A DNA stretch of 13,591 bases, taken from an uncultured Christensenella sp. (GTDB lineage: Bacteria > Bacillota > Clostridia > Christensenellales > UBA3700). The position numbers and the translations under genes are program-made. Positions 1 to 7,878 of the stretch are shown in pieces. A model generated the notes under the pieces. It was not told where the DNA came from. It was given only the letters and a program-made list of their open reading frames with translations, and made no database searches. The stretch's first letter is position 1. Every line of letters begins with the position of its first letter. The DNA lies in assembly GCA_910577795.1 (NCBI GenBank), contig CAJTNW010000016.1, positions 21,805 to 35,395 of the forward strand. Direction: 5' to 3'.

Positions 1-38
1 ATTATTTTGGCTAAAATAATAATATAATATATTATTTT
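1..38. repeat. AT-rich overlapping inverted repeats
   Basis: ATTATTTT (1-8) pairs with AAAATAAT (13-20) around a GGCT loop. The same middle arm, extended to AAAATAATA (13-21), also pairs perfectly with TATTATTTT (30-38). The three arms alternate, so two hairpins are mutually exclusive. The stems contain no G or C, so they would be weak as RNA, and no U-run follows on the plus strand. I see no gene in 1-188 apart from this and the terminator at 83-115. The function is unknown and the structure may simply reflect AT richness at the window edge. Confidence 0.3.
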
Positions 39-82
39 AAGAAAGAAAATTACTATAAATCATTTTAAAATATAAACAATAA

Positions 83-115
83 AAAAGGCTCACTTATATT
101 AAAAGTGAACCTTTT
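83..115 (-). terminator. Rho-independent terminator of the phage structural operon
   Basis: A 13-bp stem (83-95 with 103-115) encloses a 7-base loop. Its single C-A mismatch on the plus strand (89/109) becomes a G-U wobble in the minus-strand RNA, so the hairpin is continuous only in that direction. The minus-strand RNA then runs GCC followed by six U. It lies about 75 bases past the last holin stop codon and closes the leftward operon. Confidence 0.8.
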
Positions 116-188
116 AAATTGTTGTTATATGCACATTTTTTATCCTAAGGCTGTTTACAACTACAATTACTATTAAATTTTTACTATT

Positions 189-431
189 TTAGGTATCTGC
201 ATTTATATTATCATCTTCAACCTTTTCAATTATATCTGCTGTTTTGTCTGCATAACCACTCCCATCAGATGGATTACTAATTATACCCAAAGTTACAAGC
301 ACACCTAAAACAGATGTTATTATTTCGTTTACATAAGGCAAATCAAACTTTAATCCCATTGCCTGCAATAACATTAATATAGCACTTGCTATACTTATCC
401 ATAAACCATAATTTTTAAATTTACCCTTCAT
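189..431 (-). CDS. Small holin, phi-LC3-like
   Basis: This 80-residue protein has two predicted membrane segments, at about residues 8-28 and 34-54. They are joined by a short FDLPYVNE turn, and the hydrophilic acidic tail (from about residue 55) follows LGIISNPSDGSG. Holins of the phi-LC3 type have this layout, including the 'LGI-x-x-P-x-x-G' end of the second segment. Such holins form lesions in the cytoplasmic membrane at the end of a lytic cycle. The ATG is preceded by GAGG at 6 bases, and the gene overlaps the end of the BhlA-like gene by 11 bases. It is the last gene before the terminator. No endolysin follows, which is unusual for a lysis cassette. The assignment rests on topology and motif resemblance, not an alignment. 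Confidence 0.7.
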   Translation of the reverse strand: MKGKFKNYGLWISIASAILMLLQAMGLKFDLPYVNEIITSVLGVLVTLGIISNPSDGSGYADKTADIIEKVEDDNINADT

Positions 432-660
432 AAATTTCCTCTGTATTAAAAAGCGGTGCTACTATCACTGCTGTTTTTATTTGTTGCACGTCTTCTTCAA
501 TTTTCATTACCGCACCTAATTCTTTTGTCAAAGTATTAACAAGTTTTTGATAGTTTTGTTCACGGTATTTAGAATCTTTTAGCACATAAAATAATAATAA
601 AACAAACAATACTGCAAATACTCCGCTTTTTGCTACCATTAATAAAATTTCATTATCCAT
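421..660 (-). CDS. BhlA/UviB-like holin-like membrane protein
   Basis: This 79-residue protein has one N-terminal membrane segment (about residues 8-27), then a charged helical, probably coiled-coil tail. The stretch SGVFAVLFVLLLFYVLKDSKYRE closely resembles the BhlA/UviB family pattern 'GpFAvLFvwLLfyvLk-x-(s/n)-x-x-RE'. Members are found in phage lysis cassettes and in bacteriocin-release loci of Bacillus and Clostridium. I start at the ATG at 660, which has GAGG nine bases upstream; an upstream in-frame TTG at 675 overlaps that ribosome binding site and is less likely. The gene overlaps the coiled-coil gene by 8 bases and the downstream holin gene by 11. Together with that gene it makes a two-holin cassette. 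The membrane role is well supported; a holin function in this element is inferred. Confidence 0.75.
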   Translation of the reverse strand: MDNEILLMVAKSGVFAVLFVLLLFYVLKDSKYREQNYQKLVNTLTKELGAVMKIEEDVQQIKTAVIVAPLFNTEEIYEG

Positions 661-1621
661 TTGCAATTTCCTCAAGCAGTATGTAATATTTAGAGCCTAG
701 GAAATTTCGTAAACTTTCATTGTTTTCTATAGCATTGATGGCAGACTTTTTAGTAAACCTACTATAAAATTCTTTTGCAAAATTTAGCCTATCTTCATAC
801 TCGTCTGCTCTTTCGGTACTTTCAAATTTTCCGATGTCTTCATCTTCTTTCATTTGTTTATGCAAAGCCTTCATTTCGTTTTCTTTGTCTTGTACTACTC
901 TTTCCTGATACTCCTTATAAGCCTTTTCTTTAGCAGCAGTTTCTTTATTTGCTTTTTCAACTTCTTTAACTTTATCATTTTCTTCTTTCAAAAGTTTGTT
1001 AAACAAATTTTCAACATTTTTATTAAAGTTATCGTCTAATGACTGAATTTTATCATTTTTATCCTGCAAAATATCATTCTTTTTATTTGCAGTAGAAGTC
1101 AACTTGTTTTGCAAAGTTGCCATAACTTCAGATATAAATCTATCTCTCTCGTCATCTATGTCTTTTGTTTTGGCTCCCATTATAGACGAATCTGCAATAC
1201 CATTTTTGCTTGCGGAAGACTTAAAACTTTCTGTCTTATCCTTATATTTTTCTTTATAATTATTGTTTTTAGCCTCTGCATCAGCAATATAACCTTTTTC
1301 AGTCTCTTCAAGTTGATATTTTTTATTTTCATAATTAGAATTAACTTTATCTTTTTCCGCATTATAAATTTCTGAATATTCTTTTTCACTATCCGCCCTC
1401 AAAGTTTCCTCATCAATAGGTGTATATTCTTCAAGATATTCAAAAGTTATATCTTCAGGTCTAAAAGACTCGCCATATTCTTTTACGATTTTATTAAGTC
1501 TTTCTCTTTCTGCCGCCTCCATATTAGCCAGTTTTTTTATCAATTCCTGTTCGTCAGTCTTACTTACATTTTTCTTAAATAAGTCATCCCACCAGTCACC
1601 TATCTCTTTAAATAATCCCAT
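653..1621 (-). CDS. Long coiled-coil virion-associated protein (needle or ejection protein candidate)
   Basis: I do not recognise this 322-residue protein with certainty. Residues 1-17 form an amphipathic, tryptophan-containing helix (MGLFKEIGDWWDDLFKK). Residues of about 25-270 are very rich in K, E, D, N and Q and should be almost entirely helical or coiled coil. The helix is interrupted at 141-147 by GIADSSI, which resembles a 'G-x-x-x-S-S' break I recall from coiled-coil phage virion proteins. The C-terminus (about 275-322) is a compact helical domain. The gene sits after the tail hub and before the holins, where short-tailed phages place needle, ejection or host-contact genes. Its start has AGGAG 5 bases upstream. 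No signal peptide or transmembrane segment is visible. Alternatives are a fibre stalk or an ejected internal protein. Confidence 0.5.
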   Translation of the reverse strand: MGLFKEIGDWWDDLFKKNVSKTDEQELIKKLANMEAAERERLNKIVKEYGESFRPEDITFEYLEEYTPIDEETLRADSEKEYSEIYNAEKDKVNSNYENKKYQLEETEKGYIADAEAKNNNYKEKYKDKTESFKSSASKNGIADSSIMGAKTKDIDDERDRFISEVMATLQNKLTSTANKKNDILQDKNDKIQSLDDNFNKNVENLFNKLLKEENDKVKEVEKANKETAAKEKAYKEYQERVVQDKENEMKALHKQMKEDEDIGKFESTERADEYEDRLNFAKEFYSRFTKKSAINAIENNESLRNFLGSKYYILLEEIANG

Positions 1622-1629
1622 ATGTACTC

Positions 1630-1995
1630 CTATATTACCCTAAGGTCAACACTTTCTAGTTTTAATTTAGCAGCAAGCATCTCCTCACCAGTACACTCAA
1701 CTGCAAAACTATAAAGTTTATTTGATTTTAGCATTATCTCTCCTACTGCAACAACACCAGATACCGCGGTTACCACCACATCATCAAGTTTAATCACAAT
1801 ATTAACTGGCTTATTGCCAAGTACAGTTATATCATAACCCAGCACTTTATTTGAGCCATAAACATTATGCGAAAATACCATTTGTGGCTTGCAGTCTGTA
1901 TTGTTTTGACAAATAATTTTGCTAGTTTTTATCTTTTGCCTAACCCTGTCAATTTTACTATCTAAGTCATCAAGCAAGTAACCTACTTTATTCAT
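1630..1995 (-). CDS. Small beta-rich tail protein of unknown function
   Basis: This is a 121-residue protein. Residues of about 6-28 form a charged helix (LLDDLDSKIDRVRQKIKTSK), probably a short coiled coil. From about residue 35 to the end there are alternating hydrophobic beta strands (for example VNIVIKLDDVVVTAVSG and KLYSFAVECTG) typical of a small beta-sandwich. A helix followed by a beta-domain is common in trimeric tail tips, short fibres and head-decoration proteins. I chose the ATG at 1995 over a TTG at 2013 because GGAGG (2003-2007) stands 7 bases before it and would lie inside the longer version. The stop codon of the tail-hub gene overlaps this ATG as TAATG. No family is recognised. 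A receptor-binding or tail-plug role is inference from position and fold pattern. Confidence 0.6.
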   Translation of the reverse strand: MNKVGYLLDDLDSKIDRVRQKIKTSKIICQNNTDCKPQMVFSHNVYGSNKVLGYDITVLGNKPVNIVIKLDDVVVTAVSGVVAVGEIMLKSNKLYSFAVECTGEEMLAAKLKLESVDLRVI

Positions 1996-3332
1996 TAATT
2001 TTCCTCCAAACAAACATACTCAATTACAGGTGATGGCACATTAATATTTCTTCCCTTTGGCGCTATTTCAATTTCAAATTGCTTTGCTTTAAGGTTTAAT
2101 AAAATTTCTCTCTTGCCCGCAATATTATAAAAATAATTTTTGTCATCAGCAGTTATTTTTAAATCTATAACAGTTTTCCCTCCAAAAACAATTCGCTTTA
2201 ATAGTTTATATTCTGCAGGTTTACCAAAATCTACACTTCCAGACTGCCATATTTTATTTTCACTATTGCTATCTTCTGACAACACTTTTATTTCATTTTT
2301 ATAGCAAACTAAAACTTTTTCATTACCATTAAATTTAACTTTTGCGATAAAATTAACATTATCACAAGTAATAAAATGATAATCCTTATATGACAAATTA
2401 TAAGCAATAATAAAACTATCCTCAATTGTACTATACTTGTTTTTACACAAAAAATAACAATAATCATTTGCACACAAGGCTTGTACATTACATTCTTTTA
2501 AATGTCCTGCAAGTTCCTCACAAATTGTTTTGCAATTATAACCATCAAAAATACCCAAGCCTTTATTTGTTGCAAACATAACAAAATCGCCACAATTAAC
2601 TACACTGCCGGTCTTGATATTATTTGGTGATGCAATTGACTTTACTACAAAATCGTCCTGCTCAGAAAATGCTGTTATTCTTGTAAATCCGTCCTCTTGA
2701 CAAACAATTAAATTTTGATTAAAACTCAAAATATCGGTTATAGCACCCAATTCAGATGGCAAATTTATATAACCACCCTCATCAATACTTTGCGTCCAAT
2801 TAAATGGTGCAAAATCATCACTAAACAATAATTTAGTAGAATTTTTTTCTGCACCAAATATTCTGTAATAATGATTACATATAACGGAAAAATTAATATT
2901 AACATCGCTATTTTCTATTATGCCATAACTCAATTTTTTAAGGCCGTCATCTGTCGCCAAAATAATATAATTTTCATCTGCGTACTTATACTCAGCATAA
3001 CTTTTAATCTCACAAAATTTTTCTACTTTACTTTTAGATATTTGATTATTCCCCATTTCCAAAACCACATTGTTACTATCACATTCAACAAATAATTTTA
3101 AACCACTATCGTTGTATGGAATAACTTTTTTAATATTATCCTCAAATATTAAGTCTATGCTTTTTGGCGATACAGTAGATAATAATGCACCATTTACAGT
3201 CTTTAAATTTTCCTGTTTTATAGCAAAATCAATAGGTAAATTTTTTGAATACCAGTCTTTGCTTACACCTTTAAAAGTTGCGACTTTAACTTTTTTAGCG
3301 GGTAAAATTCTTTTATAATATATTTTTTTCAC
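1995..3332 (-). CDS. P22 gp10-like beta-propeller tail hub / head-completion protein
   Basis: This is a 445-residue, almost wholly beta protein. It has repeated short hydrophobic strands ending in turns such as TDDGLKKL, QEDGFTRI, TNKGLGIFDG and CYKNEIKVL, consistent with a multi-bladed propeller. P22 gp10, the tail hub of that short-tailed phage, is a propeller of similar size (about 470 residues). The central run FNWTQSIDEGGYINLP, then LSFNQNLIVCQEDGFTRI, matches a family I know from clostridial phages next to the connector gene. I place the start at the GTG at 3332, four residues inside a TTG-initiated frame. There GTGA overlaps the upstream TGA stop and GGTGG (3338-3342) lies 5 bases before it; the TTG at 3344 has no ribosome binding site. 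It ends in the TAATG coupling with the next gene. It should seal the head after packaging and carry the tail tip. Confidence 0.7.
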   Translation of the reverse strand: MKKIYYKRILPAKKVKVATFKGVSKDWYSKNLPIDFAIKQENLKTVNGALLSTVSPKSIDLIFEDNIKKVIPYNDSGLKLFVECDSNNVVLEMGNNQISKSKVEKFCEIKSYAEYKYADENYIILATDDGLKKLSYGIIENSDVNINFSVICNHYYRIFGAEKNSTKLLFSDDFAPFNWTQSIDEGGYINLPSELGAITDILSFNQNLIVCQEDGFTRITAFSEQDDFVVKSIASPNNIKTGSVVNCGDFVMFATNKGLGIFDGYNCKTICEELAGHLKECNVQALCANDYCYFLCKNKYSTIEDSFIIAYNLSYKDYHFITCDNVNFIAKVKFNGNEKVLVCYKNEIKVLSEDSNSENKIWQSGSVDFGKPAEYKLLKRIVFGGKTVIDLKITADDKNYFYNIAGKREILLNLKAKQFEIEIAPKGRNINVPSPVIEYVCLEEN

Positions 3333-3874
3333 GAGTTCCACCAACCATGTTTTAACTTAATCTCTTTTGTAACTCTACATGCAACTTTAAGCATCTCACG
3401 ATATCTTTTATCATACAAGTTAGCATCCTCATATCTGCCTTGAAGCAGGCAATATTCACCAAGTGCTCCATATACAATAAGCATAGTAGTCACTTTGGGA
3501 GAAAGTTCTATACTATCCCCAAGTTTTACCTCTTCCGGCATATACAGATAACAAACCTTAACTAATCCGTCTGCTTTAACCAAAATTTCGTTCGGATACA
3601 TTTTAGTCACGATTTTTGTAGAGTTTTTTGTGATATTTTTTAAATTAATAAGTCTTTTTGATAGTTTATCATAAGGTATTATTCCATTATCAACCTCTAC
3701 CTCTTCTTCAAATTCTACAGGTATGTAATCACTTGCAATTTCAGATACTACCATATTAATACATTTTATAATTGTATTAATTTCTTCATCATCTTGAGGC
3801 AAATTTTTAATATCATACTTATCCCTATCGCCAAGCCTTACTAACACTTCTGTCAAAATATCTTCTACTTTCAT
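3329..3874 (-). CDS. Head-tail connector / adaptor protein (gp4- or gp6-like position)
   Basis: This 181-residue protein has an N-terminal helical bundle (MKVEDILTEVLVRLGDRDKYD, then CINMVVSEIASDYIP), a central beta domain (about residues 55-120) and a C-terminal helical pair (TTMLIVYGALGEYCLLQGRYEDANLYDKRYREML). The 'L.YGALGEYCLLQGRYEDANLYDKRY' pattern is typical of connector or adaptor proteins that form a ring under the portal. The gene lies between capsid and tail hub, as expected. GAGGGG precedes the ATG by about 6 bases. Its TGA stop overlaps the GTG start of the tail-hub gene, which implies translational coupling. Family assignment is by layout and recollection; equivalents are P22 gp4 or the tubular gp11-like proteins of T7-type phages. 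Confidence 0.65.
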   Translation of the reverse strand: MKVEDILTEVLVRLGDRDKYDIKNLPQDDEEINTIIKCINMVVSEIASDYIPVEFEEEVEVDNGIIPYDKLSKRLINLKNITKNSTKIVTKMYPNEILVKADGLVKVCYLYMPEEVKLGDSIELSPKVTTMLIVYGALGEYCLLQGRYEDANLYDKRYREMLKVACRVTKEIKLKHGWWNS

Positions 3875-3883
3875 ACTATCCCC

Positions 3884-4252
3884 TCACAATTCAGAATAGG
3901 AGGGAATTTTACTTCCGCCCCTATTCATATATTTTACTACACTTCTTGTTTTTTCGTGCATCTCACTCAAAGTTTGACTGATTAGTTTTTCCTCTAAATT
4001 TTGATTATACTCATCTATTTTGTTTATTTCTATTATAATTTTATCCACTCTAGTACGCCTTATATAATCAACTGCACGTGCATCCAATTGACTATACGGC
4101 AAAACTAACTGAAAAGTTGGGTGTGATTTTAAATTATGCAATTCTATTGCTTTGCTTTTAACATTATAATATAATCTATAATCTTTATCCAATTCCATTA
4201 CCCTTTCAGGAATATCAAAACAATTACCACTAATCAATCTCAACACTTTCAT
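3884..4252 (-). CDS. Conserved-position phage structural protein of unknown function
   Basis: This 122-residue protein is not recognised. The N-terminal two thirds looks mostly beta (VLRLISGNCFDIP, YRLYYNVKSKAIELHNL, TFQLVLPYS). A helical segment (DARAVDYIRRTRVDKIIIEINKID and the residues after it) follows, ending in a charged C-terminus. There are no membrane segments or cysteine clusters. It starts three bases after the capsid stop codon with only a weak GTGAG ribosome binding site, suggesting coupling to capsid translation, and ends 9 bases before the connector gene. In short-tailed phages this slot can hold a capsid cement, decoration or head-closure protein. Any of these would be inference. 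Confidence 0.6.
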   Translation of the reverse strand: MKVLRLISGNCFDIPERVMELDKDYRLYYNVKSKAIELHNLKSHPTFQLVLPYSQLDARAVDYIRRTRVDKIIIEINKIDEYNQNLEEKLISQTLSEMHEKTRSVVKYMNRGGSKIPSYSEL

Positions 4253-4255
4253 AAA

Positions 4256-5419
4256 TTACTCACAAACAATACCTGTTAATTTTGCTTGACCACAAGGTCT
4301 ATCACAAACAATATCAGCATACTTTACTAAAGTTGCAGTATAAGTTGGGCTACCTAACTTTTGTTTAATAACATTGCCATTATCACCTTCTAACCATCTC
4401 CAGTCACAAAGTTGATGCATTTTAAAGTCATCAGTATTTAGTAAATACATTTCGCCATCTTCAATAAATTTATCACTAACCAATGGAATACCACTATAAG
4501 ATAGTGCTTTAAAACCACCATCTAAAGTCATGTAATCTATATTAATTCTGTTTGCAGACAAATTTTTAATATACTCTTTTTTAACATCATACGCACAAGT
4601 AATAAAGTTTACTGCAGAACCAGTAGTTTCATCAATATAGTCAATTGCTTCTTGAATAGTTCCCATATCTAGTGTTCCACCTACATTTTTTGTAAATGGA
4701 TTTAGCCAACTATTTTCACTTCTTTTCAAACCATAAATGTCTTTTGTGCCAAAAATCGCCCCTAAACCAGTAAGTTCGTAACCTTTTGAATTTTGAATAG
4801 TTATGTAATCAGTAGTAGCAAGAGTAGCAACTTGTTTATCAATTTTAATAGTTTTTGCAATTCTATCTATATCAATAATTCTTGATTGTGCTAATTTTTT
4901 GCTACCAGCATTATCAATAATATCAATAACCATTCCAAGTGCAACTTTTTTAACACTTGACAAACTGATAGTTGAAGTTGCACTAGTTGATGCTTTAGCA
5001 ACTGTAGCCAATTTACCATCTCCATCACCATAAAGCATTCTACCCAAATTATATTTTGATGCTTTTAGCAAACCTTCCATCTCTGCATTTAAAAGATTAA
5101 CAAACGCACCAACATTGCTTTGAGATGCCCTAATTGCCTTGTCTGAAATTTCAATACTACCATACAAGTTTTTTAATTCTAACTTATATTGTGCATAGTT
5201 ATTACCTGCAGCCATAGGTAGACTACCCACTTCATCACCAGCACCAACACCACCATTTAAGCCATAAGATACTAGTTTAATAATATCCTTTCCCCAAACA
5301 TCGCTTGAAGTTTGCTCAATTTTAGTAAGCAAAGGATTAACTTGAGCATTCAATTGCTCTGTTACAACTCCTAAATAAACACTTTTTAGTGCTTTATCTG
5401 CTGTTTCCAAATTTACCAT
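4256..5419 (-). CDS. Major capsid protein (HK97 fold)
   Basis: This 387-residue protein starts with a helical arm (MVNLETADKALKSVYLG). The strongly family-typical core region is YGLNGGVGAGDEVGSLP, then YAQYKLELKNLYGSIEISDKAIRAS, then MEGLLKASKYNLGRMLYGDG. I recognise this as a major capsid family common in phages of gut Clostridia, with the N-arm, E-loop and spine-helix order of HK97-fold capsids. The length is normal. A beta-rich insertion (about residues 140-225) fits an inserted or accessory domain. GGAG (5429-5432) inside the end of the scaffold gene serves as ribosome binding site, and scaffold and capsid are separated by one base. It lies directly after the scaffold, so the two should co-assemble into the procapsid. 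Cleavage is not evident because no protease gene is present. Confidence 0.85.
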   Translation of the reverse strand: MVNLETADKALKSVYLGVVTEQLNAQVNPLLTKIEQTSSDVWGKDIIKLVSYGLNGGVGAGDEVGSLPMAAGNNYAQYKLELKNLYGSIEISDKAIRASQSNVGAFVNLLNAEMEGLLKASKYNLGRMLYGDGDGKLATVAKASTSATSTISLSSVKKVALGMVIDIIDNAGSKKLAQSRIIDIDRIAKTIKIDKQVATLATTDYITIQNSKGYELTGLGAIFGTKDIYGLKRSENSWLNPFTKNVGGTLDMGTIQEAIDYIDETTGSAVNFITCAYDVKKEYIKNLSANRINIDYMTLDGGFKALSYSGIPLVSDKFIEDGEMYLLNTDDFKMHQLCDWRWLEGDNGNVIKQKLGSPTYTATLVKYADIVCDRPCGQAKLTGIVCE

Positions 5420-5420
5420 T

Positions 5421-6017
5421 TTAAAATCTCCGTGTTTCTATAAATTTTTTCGCCATTTTTCCTGCCTCATCTAAGTTGCGTGGTCTGTATGTTGGCGACA
5501 CATACGAATTTCCGCCTCTTAAAATTGTTTGCGGAATTTTTAAATTGACAAGGCTATCCATATAATCTACAATTATTTTATTTATAATATTTTCGTTAGA
5601 GTAGATATATTTATTCAAAAAGTCCTCGTCATTTATCATATTGCAAGGCTCATTAATTTTGCCTACAAGCATTTGTGCTAGCATAACACCTAACTCCTCT
5701 GCCCCTTTAGCATTATTAAGAGTGTCTGCATATTTTTCTAATTCAGGGTTTACTTGCAACATTTTTTCAAGAATTTGCTTACTATCTCCAGCACGACTTT
5801 CAAGTTCCTTTAATACTTGACACTTTTTTGTAAATTCTTTTTCCAATTGTTGATACCCCTCAAATAGACTTTCTGCTGACTTGAATTTTCCATAAGAGAT
5901 AGCATTTACTTCATTGTCAGATTTTGCGTCTTGCTGCAAAGGTTGCTCTACTTGAGTCTTTTCAGCAATATCTGGTGATTCAACTGCTATTTGTTCTATA
6001 GTATTATTCTCCTGCAT
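5421..6017 (-). CDS. Capsid scaffolding protein
   Basis: This 198-residue acidic, helical, low-hydrophobicity protein lies immediately before the major capsid gene. Residues 42-73 carry the signature YGKFKSAESLFEGYQ followed by LEKEFTKKCQVLKELE. It matches the 'GKFkd.eaLlkAY..LEkEFT.rcQ.LkeLe' motif of clostridial phage scaffold-like proteins. The N-terminal 40 residues are glutamine- and acid-rich and probably disordered. The C-terminus (YRPRNLDEAGKMAKKFIETRRF) is basic, as scaffold tails that bind coat protein often are. GAGG precedes the ATG. The gene overlaps the portal gene by 14 bases. It should nucleate procapsid assembly and be lost before or during packaging. Confidence 0.8.
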   Translation of the reverse strand: MQENNTIEQIAVESPDIAEKTQVEQPLQQDAKSDNEVNAISYGKFKSAESLFEGYQQLEKEFTKKCQVLKELESRAGDSKQILEKMLQVNPELEKYADTLNNAKGAEELGVMLAQMLVGKINEPCNMINDEDFLNKYIYSNENIINKIIVDYMDSLVNLKIPQTILRGGNSYVSPTYRPRNLDEAGKMAKKFIETRRF

Positions 6018-7878
6018 TATTATCCTCCATTAACATGTTTGTTTGATTAGACATTATCTTTAGCATTTGATGTTCTTTGATATGCTTGTCCATTCTAGTT
6101 ACTATACTTTGATTTTCTTCATTAATAATTGATTTAATATGTTCATCAATATGCAACTCATGATTATCATATTCCATAGGTGAAACTTCTTTTGTAGCAA
6201 GAGTAATATTTTCCTTTTGTGCTTTTACCCTATGACATTCGTTTATATCCTGAACGGATTCCCAGTTACCAAAGCCTAACATTTCCAAAAGTTTTAGTCT
6301 GTTTCTCTCACTCATACCACCGTTAGAGTCTCTAAACATTCCCATTTTAACTAATTCCAAAACCATATTTCTTCTATTTGCTGGTGTTTCGTTAAGTTCA
6401 TTATCCGTATCAAAAACCAAATCATCTGCAGCAAGGTCAGAGCCTTGAAAATATAGCAATTGCACTTCGCCATTATCACCTGCAATTCGCTTTAATCTTC
6501 TAGATATTGCAAATTGTTTATATAATCTTAAAATAAGTTGCCCTATTCTTTTTACAGCATTTCTGATAGATTCTGCTGACATAGAAATTCTTGTATCGTC
6601 TTGCTCTTGCAACAAACTAATAGCAACACCTGATGTAACATTTGCTGGCAAACTAGAACTTCTCATAAATTCACTAACACCAGTAATATTTACAAAAGTA
6701 TCTTCAAGTCTTGCCTCTTCATTGTCAAACTCGCTTGGCACACTACCCATATTTAACATTTTTGGCGGGTTACAACCACCACGATAAATAAGTACCTTGC
6801 CTGGAGATAGCCCCTCTTCTTCAAGATTATCTGTATCAACCGAACCATCTTCAACCGCAAGCACACCCATAGCAATTCTGTTCATAAACTCGTGTTTTTT
6901 ATTTTTAATCCCGTTATATGCCCTTTGAATTGGGATAATTCTTTCCACAATACTATTGCCATAAAAGCAGGTCACATTATCTAGCGATGTTTTTCGTACA
7001 AATGGCAACCCATATCCACCATCTTGTTCGGTTTGATAAGGCAAATCTTCTACTATTATCAATTTTTCTCCCGCAATAATAATATGTCTACCATTAGGAT
7101 AATCTTTAGACGGCCTTTCAAATTTTTCAATTACCAAACAAGAGTTTTCCTTTTTAGAAGTTGCATATCTGCTGTTACTTGCAGAGTAACCTAGTCCACC
7201 ACCATTGTTAATATTATCAAAACTAAACACTTGCAATGTTTGCGGCTCAACCTGTACATTCCATAATTCTTTTACTTCATCAATAGAATATACTTTTGCA
7301 TGATAAATATACTTGCAGTCTTCTATACTGTTGTTTGTAATTTTATCTGGAAAGATTTCATAAGGCGGACATAAAATTATATCAATATCCCCTTCCTTTA
7401 TTAATTTTTTATTTTTACTCTCACCAATTGCCCTGCCTTTGTCAGCATTCCAAACAACTTTAAAAAATACACTTCCACAAATTTCACTCCAAATATTGCT
7501 TTGTGCCAATAACTCTGAAAGTTTATTTTCTTCCGAAATAGTTTTTAAAACATTTGTAGATAGTTTTGCAACATTAATATCTTTTTCGTCCTGACTAAAT
7601 GGGCGCACACTAACATTAGCCTGCACTCTCCCCAATTTTGCAAGCCTAGTCTCTACAATTGGTGCTATATGATTAAAAACTTCTCTTTCTTGCCAAAAAT
7701 ATTGCTTACCATAATCTTCTATGTCACCTACGGGAGTAATTTCACAATATTGATTACCTTGAACAAAATTCATATTTAACCGCCAGCCACTCTCTAAAGA
7801 TTTACGTTCTTCGCTTATTCTATCAAAATCTTGCAAAATCTCTTTTACAATATCTTCAGCAAAATTCAAATCTTTCAT
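6004..7878 (-). CDS. Portal protein (P22-type)
   Basis: This is a 624-residue protein. The N-terminal half has the wing/crown pattern of portals of short-tailed phages: RMNFVQGNQY-like opening (here NMNFVQGNQYCEI), SNIWSEICGSVFFKVVWNADKG, an ILCPPYEIFPDKITNNSIEDCKYI strand block and RHIIIAGEKLI. The family hallmark GVAISLLQEQDDTRISMSAESIRNAVKRIGQLILRLYKQF forms the long stem/clip helices. P22 portal is about 725 residues, so this is a slightly shorter relative. ATGA overlap (4 bases) couples it to the preceding Cys4 gene. It forms the dodecameric ring through which the terminase pumps DNA. The last about 60 residues are charged and helical, without an extended barrel. Confidence 0.85.
   Translation of the reverse strand: MKDLNFAEDIVKEILQDFDRISEERKSLESGWRLNMNFVQGNQYCEITPVGDIEDYGKQYFWQEREVFNHIAPIVETRLAKLGRVQANVSVRPFSQDEKDINVAKLSTNVLKTISEENKLSELLAQSNIWSEICGSVFFKVVWNADKGRAIGESKNKKLIKEGDIDIILCPPYEIFPDKITNNSIEDCKYIYHAKVYSIDEVKELWNVQVEPQTLQVFSFDNINNGGGLGYSASNSRYATSKKENSCLVIEKFERPSKDYPNGRHIIIAGEKLIIVEDLPYQTEQDGGYGLPFVRKTSLDNVTCFYGNSIVERIIPIQRAYNGIKNKKHEFMNRIAMGVLAVEDGSVDTDNLEEEGLSPGKVLIYRGGCNPPKMLNMGSVPSEFDNEEARLEDTFVNITGVSEFMRSSSLPANVTSGVAISLLQEQDDTRISMSAESIRNAVKRIGQLILRLYKQFAISRRLKRIAGDNGEVQLLYFQGSDLAADDLVFDTDNELNETPANRRNMVLELVKMGMFRDSNGGMSERNRLKLLEMLGFGNWESVQDINECHRVKAQKENITLATKEVSPMEYDNHELHIDEHIKSIINEENQSIVTRMDKHIKEHQMLKIMSNQTNMLMEDNNAGE

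Noticed and set aside
854..1375. Plus-strand open frames of 61-88 codons, very rich in Phe, Ile and Leu
   Set aside because: They mirror the A-rich coiled-coil gene on the opposite strand, have no ribosome binding site and show a composition expected from antisense of Lys/Glu codons.
2871..3318. Plus-strand open frames opposite the tail-hub gene
   Set aside because: No ribosome binding sites and no recognisable protein pattern; the minus-strand gene explains the region.
3329..3344. Reassigned TGA (tryptophan) code as in Mollicutes
   Set aside because: Tryptophans are TGG throughout, and the connector TGA overlaps a well-placed GTG start (GTGA), the normal coupling arrangement with TGA as stop.
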